From positions 62,001-126,000 of the forward strand of contig JAANYP010002855.1 of NCBI GenBank assembly GCA_020465985.1: DNA of 64,000 bases, in the 5' to 3' direction. Positions within the stretch are counted from its first letter, which is position 1. Every line of letters starts with the position of its first letter. Below the pieces are notes generated by a model, which searched no databases, had not been told where the DNA came from, and saw only the letters and a list, made by a program, of their open reading frames with translations. Shown in pieces: positions 47,616-62,048 of the stretch. The translations under genes were made by a program, and so were the position numbers. The stretch comes from Centrapalus pauciflorus (lineage: Eukaryota > Streptophyta > Magnoliopsida > Asterales > Asteraceae).

Positions 47616-48837
47616 TTGTCTATGTTCAAATAACCGTAGTTAGGAATTACAAGGTAGGCATGAATCCCTAATATCTGTCACAAACATTCTGGTGATTTAT
47701 TGAATGAGGACCATCTGTCATTTACAACTTTTGCTTATATAACCAATACATATATTGGCCTTTTCTATATTATACAACTTATTAGCTGATTTATGTACTG
47801 ACTTAAGTCATTTTAGGAACTCTGACTTACCATTTATACACTTTTCATGTGGGCTTATGCTTTATAATTTAAATATATACCTATTCAATTCGACTAGCAA
47901 CTCTGTATATCAATTTGTTCATATCTCTCTTTCGTTTGATCTTGAACTAGTTGTAGGGCTTTTGGGAATCTGATATTTGTACTTATGGAACAATTTCATT
48001 TATTGTTGATGTTATGATCTTCAATCTCTTAGCAGAGTTCTGTATTTCGCTGACTTTTGTCAAGACTTGCAATTTCCTTGCATTGACTAGCAAATGGATT
48101 CCATTTAATTATGTGTACAGACTTATGTTTGACCTTTCATGAATTTAAGATTACTTCACTCTCTTGGTAGAAGCCTTTTATTTTATGCACAGTTAGGTGG
48201 AATAAGAATTTTATATTGGACATCTCACTAGTATTGCATCGACATAATGAGAATCCAACACATCATTTATATTGGCATATAACAGGCTTTTCTTTGGCCA
48301 TTTATGACCAATCGCTTGATTTTATAAAATCTCAATTTATTTCTTGTTTAACTCTAGCTTTGTGCCTCTGACTTCTTTGATTTCTATTCATGTTGACATT
48401 GGGTGCTTGACAATTTGGTTCTAAAGACTCTCTTCTTAATAAATTTTATTGGATCATCAACTTCCACGTCTGCCTCATTACGAGACACACTATAATCATT
48501 CAGATTACTAGGATTTACGAAGAAGCTTGTGTTTAGGATTAAATTTTGATTTCCTTAGGGCTTTTGAATTGTGCATGATTCAGATACTAATACCTATATT
48601 GTTTATAGGTATAATTTCTGATTGGAAAGGTATTTGTATCGTAACTTCAACTGATACAACCCATATGTCATCCACATTATTCACTATCGATGACAGGGTT
48701 GTACAGTTAACTCAATACTTACTTTGGAATTGTAATTCATCTGACAATTGTATTTAATACATTTAAACATAAAAGACACTTAATATTAATTACCAATATG
48801 GTCTTTTGGCGTTTCTAGTGTCTCCTCGGCATCCTTA
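47616..48837 (-). other. E internal region where pol is expected; no gene recognised
   Basis: About 1.2 kb of AT-rich DNA separates gag from the PPT. A full pol needs about 3 kb. I found no convincing protease, RT, RNase H or integrase motif. A GATGACATATGGGTTGTA stretch (minus, near 48670) could be a weak integrase remnant, but cannot be supported. Confidence 0.6.
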
Positions 48838-50029
48838 GCAGTTATATGGAAAGCTCGCGCCTTTGTTATGGGTATCATTGTTGTACTCCGTTGGATTGCT
48901 CCGCCAGCTGGTTGTTCAGGATTGGTAAGCCTGCGTGCATTTGGACAATTCTTGGCATAATGTCCATGCTCACCACAGTTGTAGCATACGTCGTTTCTTT
49001 CTGGGCATTCATCACTTCCATGTCTAATTTGTTTACAAGTGTAATAGACTACATCTCTAGGGTTGCAACATCCACTATGAAATTTACTACAACGTTTACC
49101 CGATCATGCTTATGACTGTATGGCATAGGCTCTAGTCTTCTGAGGCGTAGAAGATGCTTGTGATTGCTGCTGACTAGACTTTGATGAACTGAAGAATCTA
49201 CTGGATTACTGCTTCTTAGGTGGAGCTGGACAAGTAGGACTTACAGCCATCATAACTGGTTCGCAGATGAGATTTGGGAATTCCCGCTCCAACATCCTTG
49301 TTGCTTCCACTATACTGAGATATGTCTTGAACTTTATGCTACTCATTTGTTTTGTATATGTTGGATTCAGACCCAGTCTGAGTCTGTTTATCTTACGCTC
49401 TTCTGTTGCTACTTTATATGACGAGTAGTCGCAAAGTCTCGAGAACTCATGCTCATATTCATGAACGGTCTTAGTTCCTTTATTCAACTGGATCAACTGC
49501 ATCTCGAGGTTGTCTTGTTTATCAGTTGTACAATATTTGGCGTTAAACATTTCTAGGAACTGCTTCCAGTCCAGTGCCTTAATTGCTTTCTCACCATAGA
49601 TGCTCCTTTGTGTTTTCCACCAGGCTCTAGCAGCTCCAACAAACAGTGTTGTAGCAAACATAACTCTATTACCGTCCAGACATTCTGAGATACTGAAGAT
49701 TTCTTAAGTATGACTTATCTAATCTAACGCTTGTATTGGGTTTACTGTGCCTTCAAAAATTATGGCACCACTCGCTTTATAGTCTTTGAATATACAGCCT
49801 TTTGGCTGTTCAACTTGTTGATTGACATGCACATTATCAGAATCAGATCAATTTGATTGCTCAGTTTTCTTCTTTTTAAGTTTATTTCTCTTTTCAGTTT
49901 TCTTTATTGATTCAAATTGTTCTAACATAAACTTGTTTGTTGTTCATTATTCTGGGTTATTAGTTGTTGCCTCATTTCCAGGACTTGCTCTGGGGTCATG
50001 CCACATGATGGCCCACCTTCTCCTGACAT
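48838..50029 (-). pseudogene. E gag (broken)
   Basis: On minus, ATG at 50029 opens with MSGEGGPS and an MTPEQVLEMRQQL segment, like A gag. An acceptor-like TTTGTATTTCAG ends four bases before it. Stops and frameshifts fill 49670-49960. The central Gag domain (AARAWWKTQRS, NAKYCTTDKQDNLEMQL, EYEHEFSRLCDY, VEATRMLEREFPN) is open at 49206-49661. Two zinc-knuckle-like units follow: one with its first Cys lost (TCKQIRHGSDEC, near 49020) and one intact (CYNCGEHGHYAKNC, near 48970). No protease follows. Confidence 0.85.
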
Positions 50030-50216
50030 AGCTCTGAAATACAAATGACTAAATATTTAGCTCATTAGTCTAGCACATTGTACCATTTCATGTCCCGCCC
50101 TACTACTCTCTGAAACCTATCTTTGTTCAAGTCGTCCTGTCATGATTGATACTATAGCATTGCACAAGTTTGAGATCAAGTATTACACGTAATACAATGA
50201 TTCACTCAAACTATTT

Positions 50217-50228
50217 GCTTTGATACCA
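50217..50228 (-). other. E primer-binding site (iMet tRNA)
   Basis: GCTTTGATACCA on plus reads TGGTATCAAAGC on minus, one mismatch from the usual site. It marks the inner end of the E 5' LTR. Confidence 0.85.
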
Positions 50229-51555
50229 GCCCGTAAGACCCAGTGATTTCTCAAAGGTCTTAAGACTAGGGCCCAGTAGCAATGCAATATCAATCAGGAA
50301 ACTAAGATAATAATTAACAGTGCGTAATTAAAGTTATTACAAAAAGAGACAATTTTAAGTAGTAAGGTACAAACTTCTAGACTATTACATCAAATCACAT
50401 AATATAAACTAGCCCCGCACCCCAAAGCTCTATCATTTGTAAAGTACCAAGGTGATGAAACAGGTTCTAAGGCACTTCAAGCTCTTTCAGAGTCATGACC
50501 TATGAACTAGGTCCAACCAATCCTTTGCCTTTACCTGAAAAATAATGCAACAACGGGGTAAGCTTATTTGCTTAGTGAGAATGTGGAATTTCACATTTAA
50601 CATGCATTTATGAACGCGGAAAGCTCATGCATTTCACTCGGTTCATGCACATCTCAACTCTATTGCTCATTCACTTCACTATGCTCATGCATGGCTTAAA
50701 TCTCGAAGGCACATTTGCCAATTTTAATGCTCTTGATGCGCGTCTTTGCTCAACTCCCAGTTATAAAACTATTGTTGCTCTTGTGACTTTTAGACAAACA
50801 CATAATGAATGCTCGGATAATGATAACACCATACACATGCATCATTAGTGGGGATCAGCCACGTACTGGGCTAGCTACCAGTAATTGCTATATGGGTATC
50901 ATCAGGATTGCTCAGCTCTAGCTACCCTCTGTGTTTTCATCATGTAAATCAGCACATCATAAGCCTAACAATAACACAACACTGAGAAATGTGTTAATGT
51001 TAAGCTTAACAATCAAAGACTTTTTAAAGAATAGAAGCTAGAAGAACGAAAGATCGCCTCAACAATTCATAATAATCATGACAATTATAACAATATGCTC
51101 AATAAGATCTGAATGCCAATAAAATCAAGATAATGCAACAAAAGTCTCAATTCACATAATTTACTGTTAAAGTAAAATCTACAACTCACAGTTACTGGTT
51201 AATGTGCTTTCTGGCTCTGGCTCTGTTGCTCACAATATGTAGTGGGTTAGAACCACTATTTGACTTATATCAGACTTACTGACAGCTTGCCACTTTGCTA
51301 CAGCTTTCACTGGTGCTCTTTAATATGTCTATTAGTTTTCTTGTTGCTCAATCTGTTATTCATCTCATTTCTGATATTTATTAGTCTTTATACCATCTGA
51401 ATAGTATATTCAATATTCATTTGTTGATCTTTAAATTCAAAGTCTCATATTTTAATTATATTGAGATGAATATGGCCATCAGTTTCATTAGAATCTTTCA
51501 TTCAACGTTCCACGGTTTCGCTTATCACATATGGAATATGCTTTACATTACCTAT
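50229..51555 (-). repeat. E 5' LTR, part left of insertion D
   Basis: It matches 25090-25270 plus 44395-45540, including GTAAGACCCAGTG and GCTCATGCA-rich stretches. It stops at CCTAT (51551-51555), where element D begins; the rest of this LTR should lie beyond the window. Confidence 0.88.
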
Positions 51556-53904
51556 TGTAACATCTGACACAAATCCAGGTTAGCAACTATGACCTAATAA
51601 GTATTTATCACCAAGTTATAACCTAATCAGTGGTCATTAACAATTAATCAATGTGATTAACAAAGTTCATAAGGAAATTCAAGTCAATTAGAAACAATTT
51701 CATCCGTGCGATGAATTGGCAAATTAATTAATCCGATCGATTTGCGATGTGATGGATTAATTCAACTAAGTACATAATTAAATTAAGATTAGTAACACTA
51801 ATCATTCATTATACACTTACTTAAAATTAATTATGCAAGACTAAAACAATTCATGAAACAAAAGCATTCATAAGTATTTATGAAATTCCAAAAAAAGGGA
51901 AATAGAGGAATACTATCTAAATATATTTATACAAAAAAAAGGTAAATACATCAAATATACTTGATGTGGCCGGCCATAGGGGGGTACACCATAGGTGTTG
52001 ACCTCAATTTTTTTATTACACAATTCCATAACCTATAAAAATCATATCTCCTTCACCATTCTCTTTCACTTCATCCATTCTCACACTCCACCTCCACTTG
52101 CAAGACCAAAATTTCCTCTATAAATAGAGAGCTCTCCTTTCATTTCCTTCACACCATCAAAACACAAATATTTCATACTCTAAATACATCAAAGTAAGTA
52201 CCTCAAAGTGTTCTTGGGGCAATCTTTCAAGAGTTTCAACTTCTTCTCAATTTCATACTCTAAATACATCAAAGTAAGTAAATACTAACTTATTACATCT
52301 TATATTTATGTTTAAATAAGTCTTGCATAATAAATATAATCACCAACAACAAGTTTCATAAAAACTCATGTTTATAAATCACTAGTTTTGTTTTAAGTTT
52401 GTTTTCTTCAAATGTGTTTATAAGTATATAAACACATTATGTAAGTATAAATATTATGAAAACAAGTTATATAAATGTGTTTTATGACCTTTTATACAAG
52501 CTGTTCTTTAATAAACAACAAGAATCATAAGTCATTTCAAGTTTATGAAATCCGGATTTTCGGAAGAAATATTACGTCGAATTTGAAAAATCATAACTAA
52601 TTTATAACTTAACAAAATGAGTTGATTCTTGTCTCAAAAGTTAGATCTATATTATAAATAAAAATCTGGAGGTTTTCATAATTTAATATGGAGTTTAGAA
52701 CCCCCAAATATTATTTGGGAACCCGGAAGTTTGACAGCTCAAAAATGGCCAACATAGGGTTTTTAACGATATTTTTCTCCAACCTAAACACCTTGAAAAA
52801 TGGCCGTTCTTAACTTCAATAATTCTTTGTATATAATAGTTTTAAGACTAGGAAAACCAAACCCCAAATCATTTTAGAGCTTGGTCATTAACAGCCCCAA
52901 AGTAGGCCGAAAAACCTGTAAAAAGCTGGAAAATTATATATAACTTGACGTTTTAAGTGGGTTTTATTTACAAACTTGTAAAGTTGGGTGATTTAAATTA
53001 TAAAAACCTTTATACATACATATTCCCATCTATATGGGAGTTATTAAGTCCCTCATATCATTTAGGACTCGGTTAAACGCGTCCGGTGTCATCACTCATC
53101 AACAACGCAAACCGTCATTTTTACGCTCAGTTTTACCATCAACTTAGGGTGAGTCTTAATAGCCCCCATTTTCACTATCTATTGTGGTGGAAATACATGC
53201 TCTATTTTCATATGGACATCAAAGTTGTTTATTTCTTATATGTATTACACAAGTGTTTATGTGGATCCATCAGCCCTTATATCATGAACCGTTAATTACA
53301 TTTATTTGTAAGCGTGAATATATTATGGACAGATCTATTGGGAGTCATGTCCCCCATTCGGATTAGTCTTAACTGACGAACAATGGAGTGTATATATATT
53401 TAACACACGGTATCAAAGTCGGGGATACTGCACAGGGCAAACTCATTTAATTAAGCTTCGGTTGCATGATGGTTTATGTAATACATACATGGAATTTATG
53501 CTTTATAAATTCAACTCATCTGATAATGTCCATACAATTGGTCTTTTCGCGTAAACCTATGAGCTCACCAACAATTTGTTGACGTATTTTAGCATTTATT
53601 TTCTGGTAATTGAGACATGCGCATTCATTGGAAGCATTCCAAGACTTCCATTCATTTTGGAGTCGCACCATTTTCAAACTCGGACATTTAATTGCATTAT
53701 TTTTGATAATCCAGTTATGTATTTAAATCTCTGTTACTTGCGAACTACTCTTCACTTTATTCGGGCTATTGAAAACAATAAAATATTTTGAAGTTATATG
53801 AATGTCTTTTTGAAAACGTCCATGTAGTGGTCGTTCGTTATGATTATGGTTACGCTTCCACACTCGTCATGCATCGCTGCCAACCGGGGTAGCAGGGTGT
53901 GACA
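51556..53904 (+). repeat. D 5' LTR (2,349 bp)
   Basis: TGTAACATCTG...GGGTGTGACA. It pairs with 58141-60568 and is a diverged relative of the B LTR. It carries an exact 30-base duplication (52171-52200 and 52251-52280) that includes the AAAGTAAGTA donor-like site and seems to replace about 80 bases still present in the 3' copy. Confidence 0.95.
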
Positions 53905-53907
53905 GAT

Positions 53908-53919
53908 TGGTATCAGAGC
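53908..53919 (+). other. D primer-binding site (iMet tRNA)
   Basis: TGGTATCAGAGC, three bases after the LTR. Confidence 0.95.
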
Positions 53920-54011
53920 CATAGTTATAGTGAACTAGGTTGCATTAGTACCCTACACTATAACTTTTACAAAAACTAAACTTTCTTACTTCAACAACTG
54001 TGAACATATAT

Positions 54012-54776
54012 ATGGACCCTAATGCCAGAAACATGTCAAACAATACGGTTATTTTCCTCTTTGACTCTGAGGATGAATACTCACCCATGGAACAAGGAAG
54101 CCAAGGTGACACTGAGGTGTACTTTGGATCGGAGACCTACCCAGACCCAATCAATGACGATGTAAAGGACCCGTCACAACAAGAGGAGGGCAACTGTGGC
54201 CCTGCAACACAAATTGCTCCACCATCACCACCACGTGTTCCATCCTACACCCTAATCAGAAGCCATCCCAATGGACCATTGAGGAAGTTCACCCCTAGGA
54301 AAAGGGTGTGACTGGCACAACGGGAGTCTATCCCGGTGCCTGCCCAGTAACCTGCCGCAGCAGCGACGGACGAACGTAAGACAGTGGGGTCGGATGCCTC
54401 ACACTCTCCAAGAGTGGAGAAACGAGGTAGGGATCCCAAGCCAGCTTGAAGTCGGAACACCATCTTCTTCACAAGTGCCGACACTTACCCAGGAACCTAC
54501 ACAACGAATGGTGCCTCTGTTGGTGGCAAGGGCCGCCAGACACGACCTCCAATTTCGAAAAATCCACCAGGAGGTCAGTGAGATATCTTCAAGGATTAAG
54601 CAGGAGGGAATGCAAAACATCAACATACATTGGGCCAACCAGAATACAGAGCTAACCCAATGACTTAACGACGAATTGTGACAGCACTTAGCAGAGCGTG
54701 AAGCCCGCAATGCAGAGCTAACCCAATGACTTAACGCTCTGGAGTACGGGGAAACCCCAAAGACATCTCATACTTA
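54012..54776 (+). pseudogene. D ORF0, broken homologue of B ORF0
   Basis: ATG 54012 (MDPNARNMSNNTVIF) leads into the same acidic DSEDEYSP stretch, the HPNGPLRKFTPRKRV block, the LQEWRNEVGIPSQLEVG block and the C-terminal LNALEYGETP seen in B ORF0, in the same order. TGA 54309-54311 and at least two frame changes break it. It ends with TAG 54774-54776 at the same place as in B. Conservation of these blocks in a much older copy supports ORF0 being real coding sequence. Confidence 0.75.
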
Positions 54777-54984
54777 GTGCCCCTCTACCATCTTATTGTA
54801 TTTCCCTAGGATTTACTATCTGATGTATCTTTAGGTATGTAAGGCTTGAAAATTTTTTTGGAAAATTCCCAACCATATCATATATAAAGATTAGGTATCA
54901 AGCACTTTTCATGGAAAAATTAAGTTTTAACTATAACTCTGTGCATGAGGATATGTAGTACGACTATCTGCCTAAGAAATTTCA
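54777..54984 (+). other. D gag missing (deletion)
   Basis: Only about 240 bases separate the ORF0 end from the protease motif; in B this interval holds all of gag (about 1.3 kb). No Gag domain or zinc knuckle is visible. Confidence 0.75.
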
Positions 54985-57900
54985 AACCCATCCTCTTACC
55001 CCATTAGATACCACTTATGCATTTATACTATTTGATACTGGTGCTGATAGGAGATTTATATCCACTAAGTCAGTAAGCATATAAATTTCATTCTTACACC
55101 ATTAAGTGCCACTTATGCTATTGAGGTTGATGACTGTAATACGCTTAAAAATAAATAATATAATATGCGGATGCTCATTAGAAGTAGTAGGTCGACTCTT
55201 TAAAATAGACGTGGTGCCAGTCAAACTGGAGAGTTTTGACGTGGTCATAGGCATGAATTGACTATCGAAAAAACCGTGCGGAAATAGTGTGCAACAAGAA
55301 GACGGTTCACATACCCTTAGCCAATAAGAAGGTCCTTACTGTCCAAGGCAAGCAAGAAATACCAAAGTAAGCATTATCTCCACCAGTAGGACCCTTAAGT
55401 GTTGAGCCAAAGGAGAAGCGGCTCGAAGATTTTCCTATTATTTGTGATTACCCCAAGGTTTTTCAGAACACATCCCAGGACTCCCACCATCGACGCAAGT
55501 CTAATTCCAAATTGACCTAGTGTCAGGTGCTGCACCAGTGGCTCGAGCACCATACCGATTAGCCCCATCAGAAATGTAGAAGGTGTCCAACCAGCTGCAG
55601 GAGCTCTTAGATAAAAGGTTTATCAAACGAAGTTCCTCACTTTGGGGAGCTCCAGTTTTGTTCGTAAAGAAGAAGGATGGAACCTTCAGATGGTGCATCG
55701 ATTACCGAGAGCTAAATAATCTAAAAGAACCGGTACCCACTTCCTAGGATCGATGACTTGTTTAACCAACTCCGAGGATCTAGCTTCTATTCGAAGATCG
55801 ACCTGAGGTCTGGTTCTCATCAGATTAGAGTCCGCAAGGAAGATATTCCGAAAACAACCTTCAGATCCCGTTACGGTCATCATAAACTCCTAGTAATTCC
55901 ATTTGGATTAACCAATGCCCCAACAGTATTCATGGATCTCGTGAATCGGGTGTGCAAGCCTTATTTAGACAAATTCGTAAGTGTCTTCATGAATGACATC
56001 TTAATCTACTCACGAAACAATGAGGAGCACGAGCGACATTTAAGACTAATTCTGGAGTTGTTGGAGAAAGAACAACTATATGCCAAGCTTTCTAAGTTTG
56101 ACTTTTGGTTAAGAGAGGTGAAATCCCTCGGTCACGTGATAAATAGTAAATGATCCCAAGTCGACCCCGCAAAGATCGAGGCTATCAGGTTTTGGTCAAC
56201 TCCTAGAACCCTCATAGAGAAACGTCAGTCCTTAAGACTTGCCGCTTATTATAGGCAATTATCAAAAGTTTCTCAAAGATCACCGGATCTCTAAAACACA
56301 TTAAGTATGATTGGGGCAACGATCAGGAGACATCATTTCATTTATTAAAGCACAAACTGTGCAGCGCGCCTATTTTTTCCTTACCCGAAAGAAGCGAGAA
56401 ATTTATAGATTACTATGACGCTTCACACAATGGGTTGATGTAGAAAGATAAGGTCATAGCTTATGCTTCATGACAACTTAAGGTTCACGAGGTGAATTAC
56501 ACTGGGAGCAGTAGTCTTTATCCTTAAGACTTGGAGACATTAATTCTACGGTACAAAGTGTACTGTATTCACGGACCATAAGAGCCTCCAACACATCATG
56601 ATCCAGAAAGAGTCGAATATGAGGTAGCATCGTTGGATGGAGCTATTAAGTGATTACAACTGTGAAATTCGTTATCACCCGGGGAAAGCTAATGTGGTTG
56701 CAAACGCTCAGACCCAAAAGGAACGAGCTAAGCCATTAAGAGTACAAGCCATAGTTATGAGCATTCAACCAAACCTTCCTTCCTTAGTTCATAATGCACA
56801 AGTAGAAGCTGTTAAGGAGGAAAATATGAAAAATGAAGCCCTGCACGGAATGGATAAATAGTTTGGGATATGGACTAATGGAAATCGATACTTCATGAAT
56901 AAAGTCTAATTACCCTGTTTTGGTGGAGTAAGAAAGCCGGTTATGGATGACGGACACAAATCAAGATATGTCATTCACCCCAGATCTGATAAAATGTATC
57001 ATGACCTCAAGGAGCTATACTGGTGGTCTAACATGAAGGCTGACATTGTCACATATGTCAGCAAATTCCTATCATGCTCCAAAGTTAAAACAAAACATCA
57101 GAAACCATTTGGGAAATAGTCGACCGCCTAACAAAACCGGCGCATTCCTACCAATCAAGGAGACCAACAGGATAAATAATCTAGCTCAAAGGTACCTCAA
57201 GGAAGTCGCCTCCAGACATTGGATGCCTGTCTCGATCATTTCGGATAGGGATAACATATTTACATCTAGATTTTTGGAAATCGTTATAGCAAACTTTGGG
57301 TACAAACTTGGACATGAGTACCACATATCACCCTCAGACCGATGGTCAGAATGATTCAAACCCTAGAACGTATTTTAAGAGCCCATGTAATGGATTTTGG
57401 AAGTGTTGGGATACTCATTTGCCTTATTGGAATTATCGTACAACAATAGCTATCACAAAAGTCTTAGGTTGCTTCGTTTGAGGCACTGTACGGATAAAGG
57501 TGTCGATCACCCCTTTGGTGGGCCAAAGTCATGGATAGTCAAGTCATTGGCCCAGAAATCATACTTGAGACCAACGAAAGGATAGTACAGATACGGAATC
57601 GACTAAAAGTTGCCCGCGATCGTCAGAAAAGTTATGCAGACGTAAAAGAAAATCCCTTGAGTTCCAATTAGGAGAAAGAGGACTGACGAAAGTCTCACCA
57701 TGGAAGGGCGTGATACATTTTGGGAAACTGAATCCTCGTTACAATGGACAATTCAAAGTCTGTAAGAGAACTGGACAAGTAGCTCATCGTTTAAAGGCTA
57801 CCACCAGAGCTTAGCAGCGTGCACAATACCTTCCACGTATCAAATCTGAAGAAGTGTTTGTTAGATGAAACACTTGTTACCCCTTGCAAGAGATCCAACT

Positions 57901-58107
57901 AAGTGATAAACTTCGCTTCATCAAAAGGCCGGAATAAATCATGGACCGTAAGGTCAAAGGATTAAAGCACAGTCGTATACCCATCCTCAAGGTCAGATGG
58001 AATTCTAGACATGGACCAACATTCACTTAGGCATGCAAAGGCTAGTTTAAGCAAACATATCCTCCCCTATTCTTAAGTAACAAGACCCCTGAGGAAACAA
58101 GATAAAA
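54985..58107 (+). pseudogene. D pol, heavily decayed
   Basis: Protease motif LFDTGADRRFIS near 55028. RT fragments follow: SSLWGAPVLFVKKKDGTF near 55640, and an open piece 55758-56153 with KIDLRSGSHQ and PFGLTNAPTVF. The catalytic motif reads FMNDILIYS (near 55990), so the first catalytic Asp is replaced by Asn. RNase H end NCEIRYHPGKANVVA (56650-56710), integrase pieces (CSKVKTKHQK near 57080; VASRHWMPVSIISDRDN near 57205) and the C-terminal part to about 58105 follow. Many stops, small indels and frame changes occur. It is clearly the oldest-looking pol in the stack and closest to B. Confidence 0.88.
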
Positions 58108-58127
58108 TTTCAGGACGAAATTCCTTT

Positions 58128-58140
58128 AACATGGGGAGAC
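58128..58140 (+). other. D polypurine tract
   Basis: ACATGGGGAGAC abuts TGTAACATTC at 58141. Confidence 0.8.
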
Positions 58141-60568
<2,428 letters not shown>

Positions 60569-61703
60569 TGTAGGTCCCAAAAGATATCCCAAGTATATAG
60601 CTTTAAGCTGTAGAGGGGGGGGGGGTGAATACAGCACTTTAAAAACTACACACAATTTTCTCAATGTTTGTATATATTATTAACAAATGTTAATTACAAA
60701 CAAGCTTGAATGCGAAAGGTTCAAGTTGAGATGACAGATACAACAGTATGTCTAACTAGTCTAAGACTGACTTAAACTAATTACAATGATTACACTCACT
60801 AAGAATCACTCACTATGTTTACAAGACTCTGAGGAACAGCTTGAACAAGAACAGCTTAGACACTGAGCACTGTTTCATTCAAGCAGACTTGCATGCATGA
60901 AAGACACACTTTTAATGCACGTTCACTCTTGTTTTCAGCACTTAGCTTTTTTGGCTTAATCTTTGAATCCTTGGAAGTTTCTTTTTATACTCACTCAGAG
61001 GATCTAAGTGAAGCTTCTTCATTGGACGGAATGAAAAAGGGGAAGTCTTGTTGAAAAGACAACATAAACTTTTCTGCACTTTTCTGAAAAGCAGACTTGT
61101 CTTCATGTGGGCAGAACTTTTGTCTTTTCACTTTGTCTACTGTTGCATTGCCTTTAACAAAATGAGGAATGTCAACTTTGTGTTTTTCTTCCTTGTAAAG
61201 GCCTATTTTGATATAAGAAAAAAGGTCTGTCAGCCTTTTTCAAATAACCTTTTGTCTTCGTGTAGCAGAACAGCTTAGGCAGGCTGAGCAGTTCTGATTT
61301 CCACTTTGTCTTCGACTTTGTAAACTGATCTTGCAGTCAAAAGCAATACATGAGGACTTCGAAACACATTCCATAAAGTGTTTAGCCTGTTCACTAAGAA
61401 CAGATTCTGTTCACAAAGAACATAACACTTGTAAACTGCCCAAGCTGCTCACCAGTGTAGAGCAGCGTAGACAGTTTATGTCCAGCCTGTTCAGCAGACT
61501 GAACAGCTTGGGCAAAACTGCCTTTGTTACAACACATGCAACACATAGAACTGCTTTAGGCTGATATTGTAAATCATTTTTCAGGTTTCAATAAGGCATA
61601 TAACAGGCCTTAAATTCAACCTTCAAAATCATCAACAGGTTTGATTAATAGTCTCCCCCTCAGATGCAGAACAGGTTTGACTGAGGCCTTTTTGTGCCTA
61701 CCA
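60569..61703 (-). repeat. F 3' LTR (Sirevirus-like, 1,135 bp)
   Basis: On minus it starts TGGTAGGCAC right after the polypurine tract and ends GGGACCTACA. It has a G11 run (60615-60625) and an 11-base inverted repeat (61437-61447 with 61504-61514). The likely target duplicate on the left is ACGTC (60564-60568). The second LTR is out of the window. Confidence 0.8.
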
Positions 61704-61714
61704 ATCTCCCCCTA
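61704..61714 (-). other. F polypurine tract
   Basis: ATCTCCCCCTA on plus reads TAGGGGGAGAT on minus, the canonical copia PPT; a second one, GAGGGGGAGAC, is read on minus from about 61651-61661. Confidence 0.88.
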
Positions 61715-62048
61715 TTTGCAATAACCAGTCTAAGCTGGCCTTATCAAAAGTCACTATATATTTTTACAGTACATTTATTGAAATTAAATTACAACATCAA
61801 CATAAAGTAAAAGATCAGTTTATATATACACTGATTTTTGATTACATTAGAACAACACATGTTCTTACAAAAGTACAACTGATGTACTGATGTACATTAC
61901 AACTAATGTAAAAGAAAATTACAACATATGTAAATAAAGTACAACTAATGTACATAGGACTGTTTTTGTTGGGAGCTGAAAATGGTAAGCCTGTCGAACT
62001 GATGGACAGCTTCCATTCTTCACCTACCCAGATGGTAGATGGACTTCA
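61715..62048 (-). other. F 3' untranslated stretch between ORF3 and PPT
   Basis: AT-rich with repeated ACAACTAATGTAC-type short motifs (61880-61950). No gene seen. Confidence 0.6.

Noticed and set aside
48640..48690. Possible integrase remnant in the E internal region (DDIWVV-like on minus)
   Set aside because: Six residues without any neighbouring integrase motif; not enough to call.
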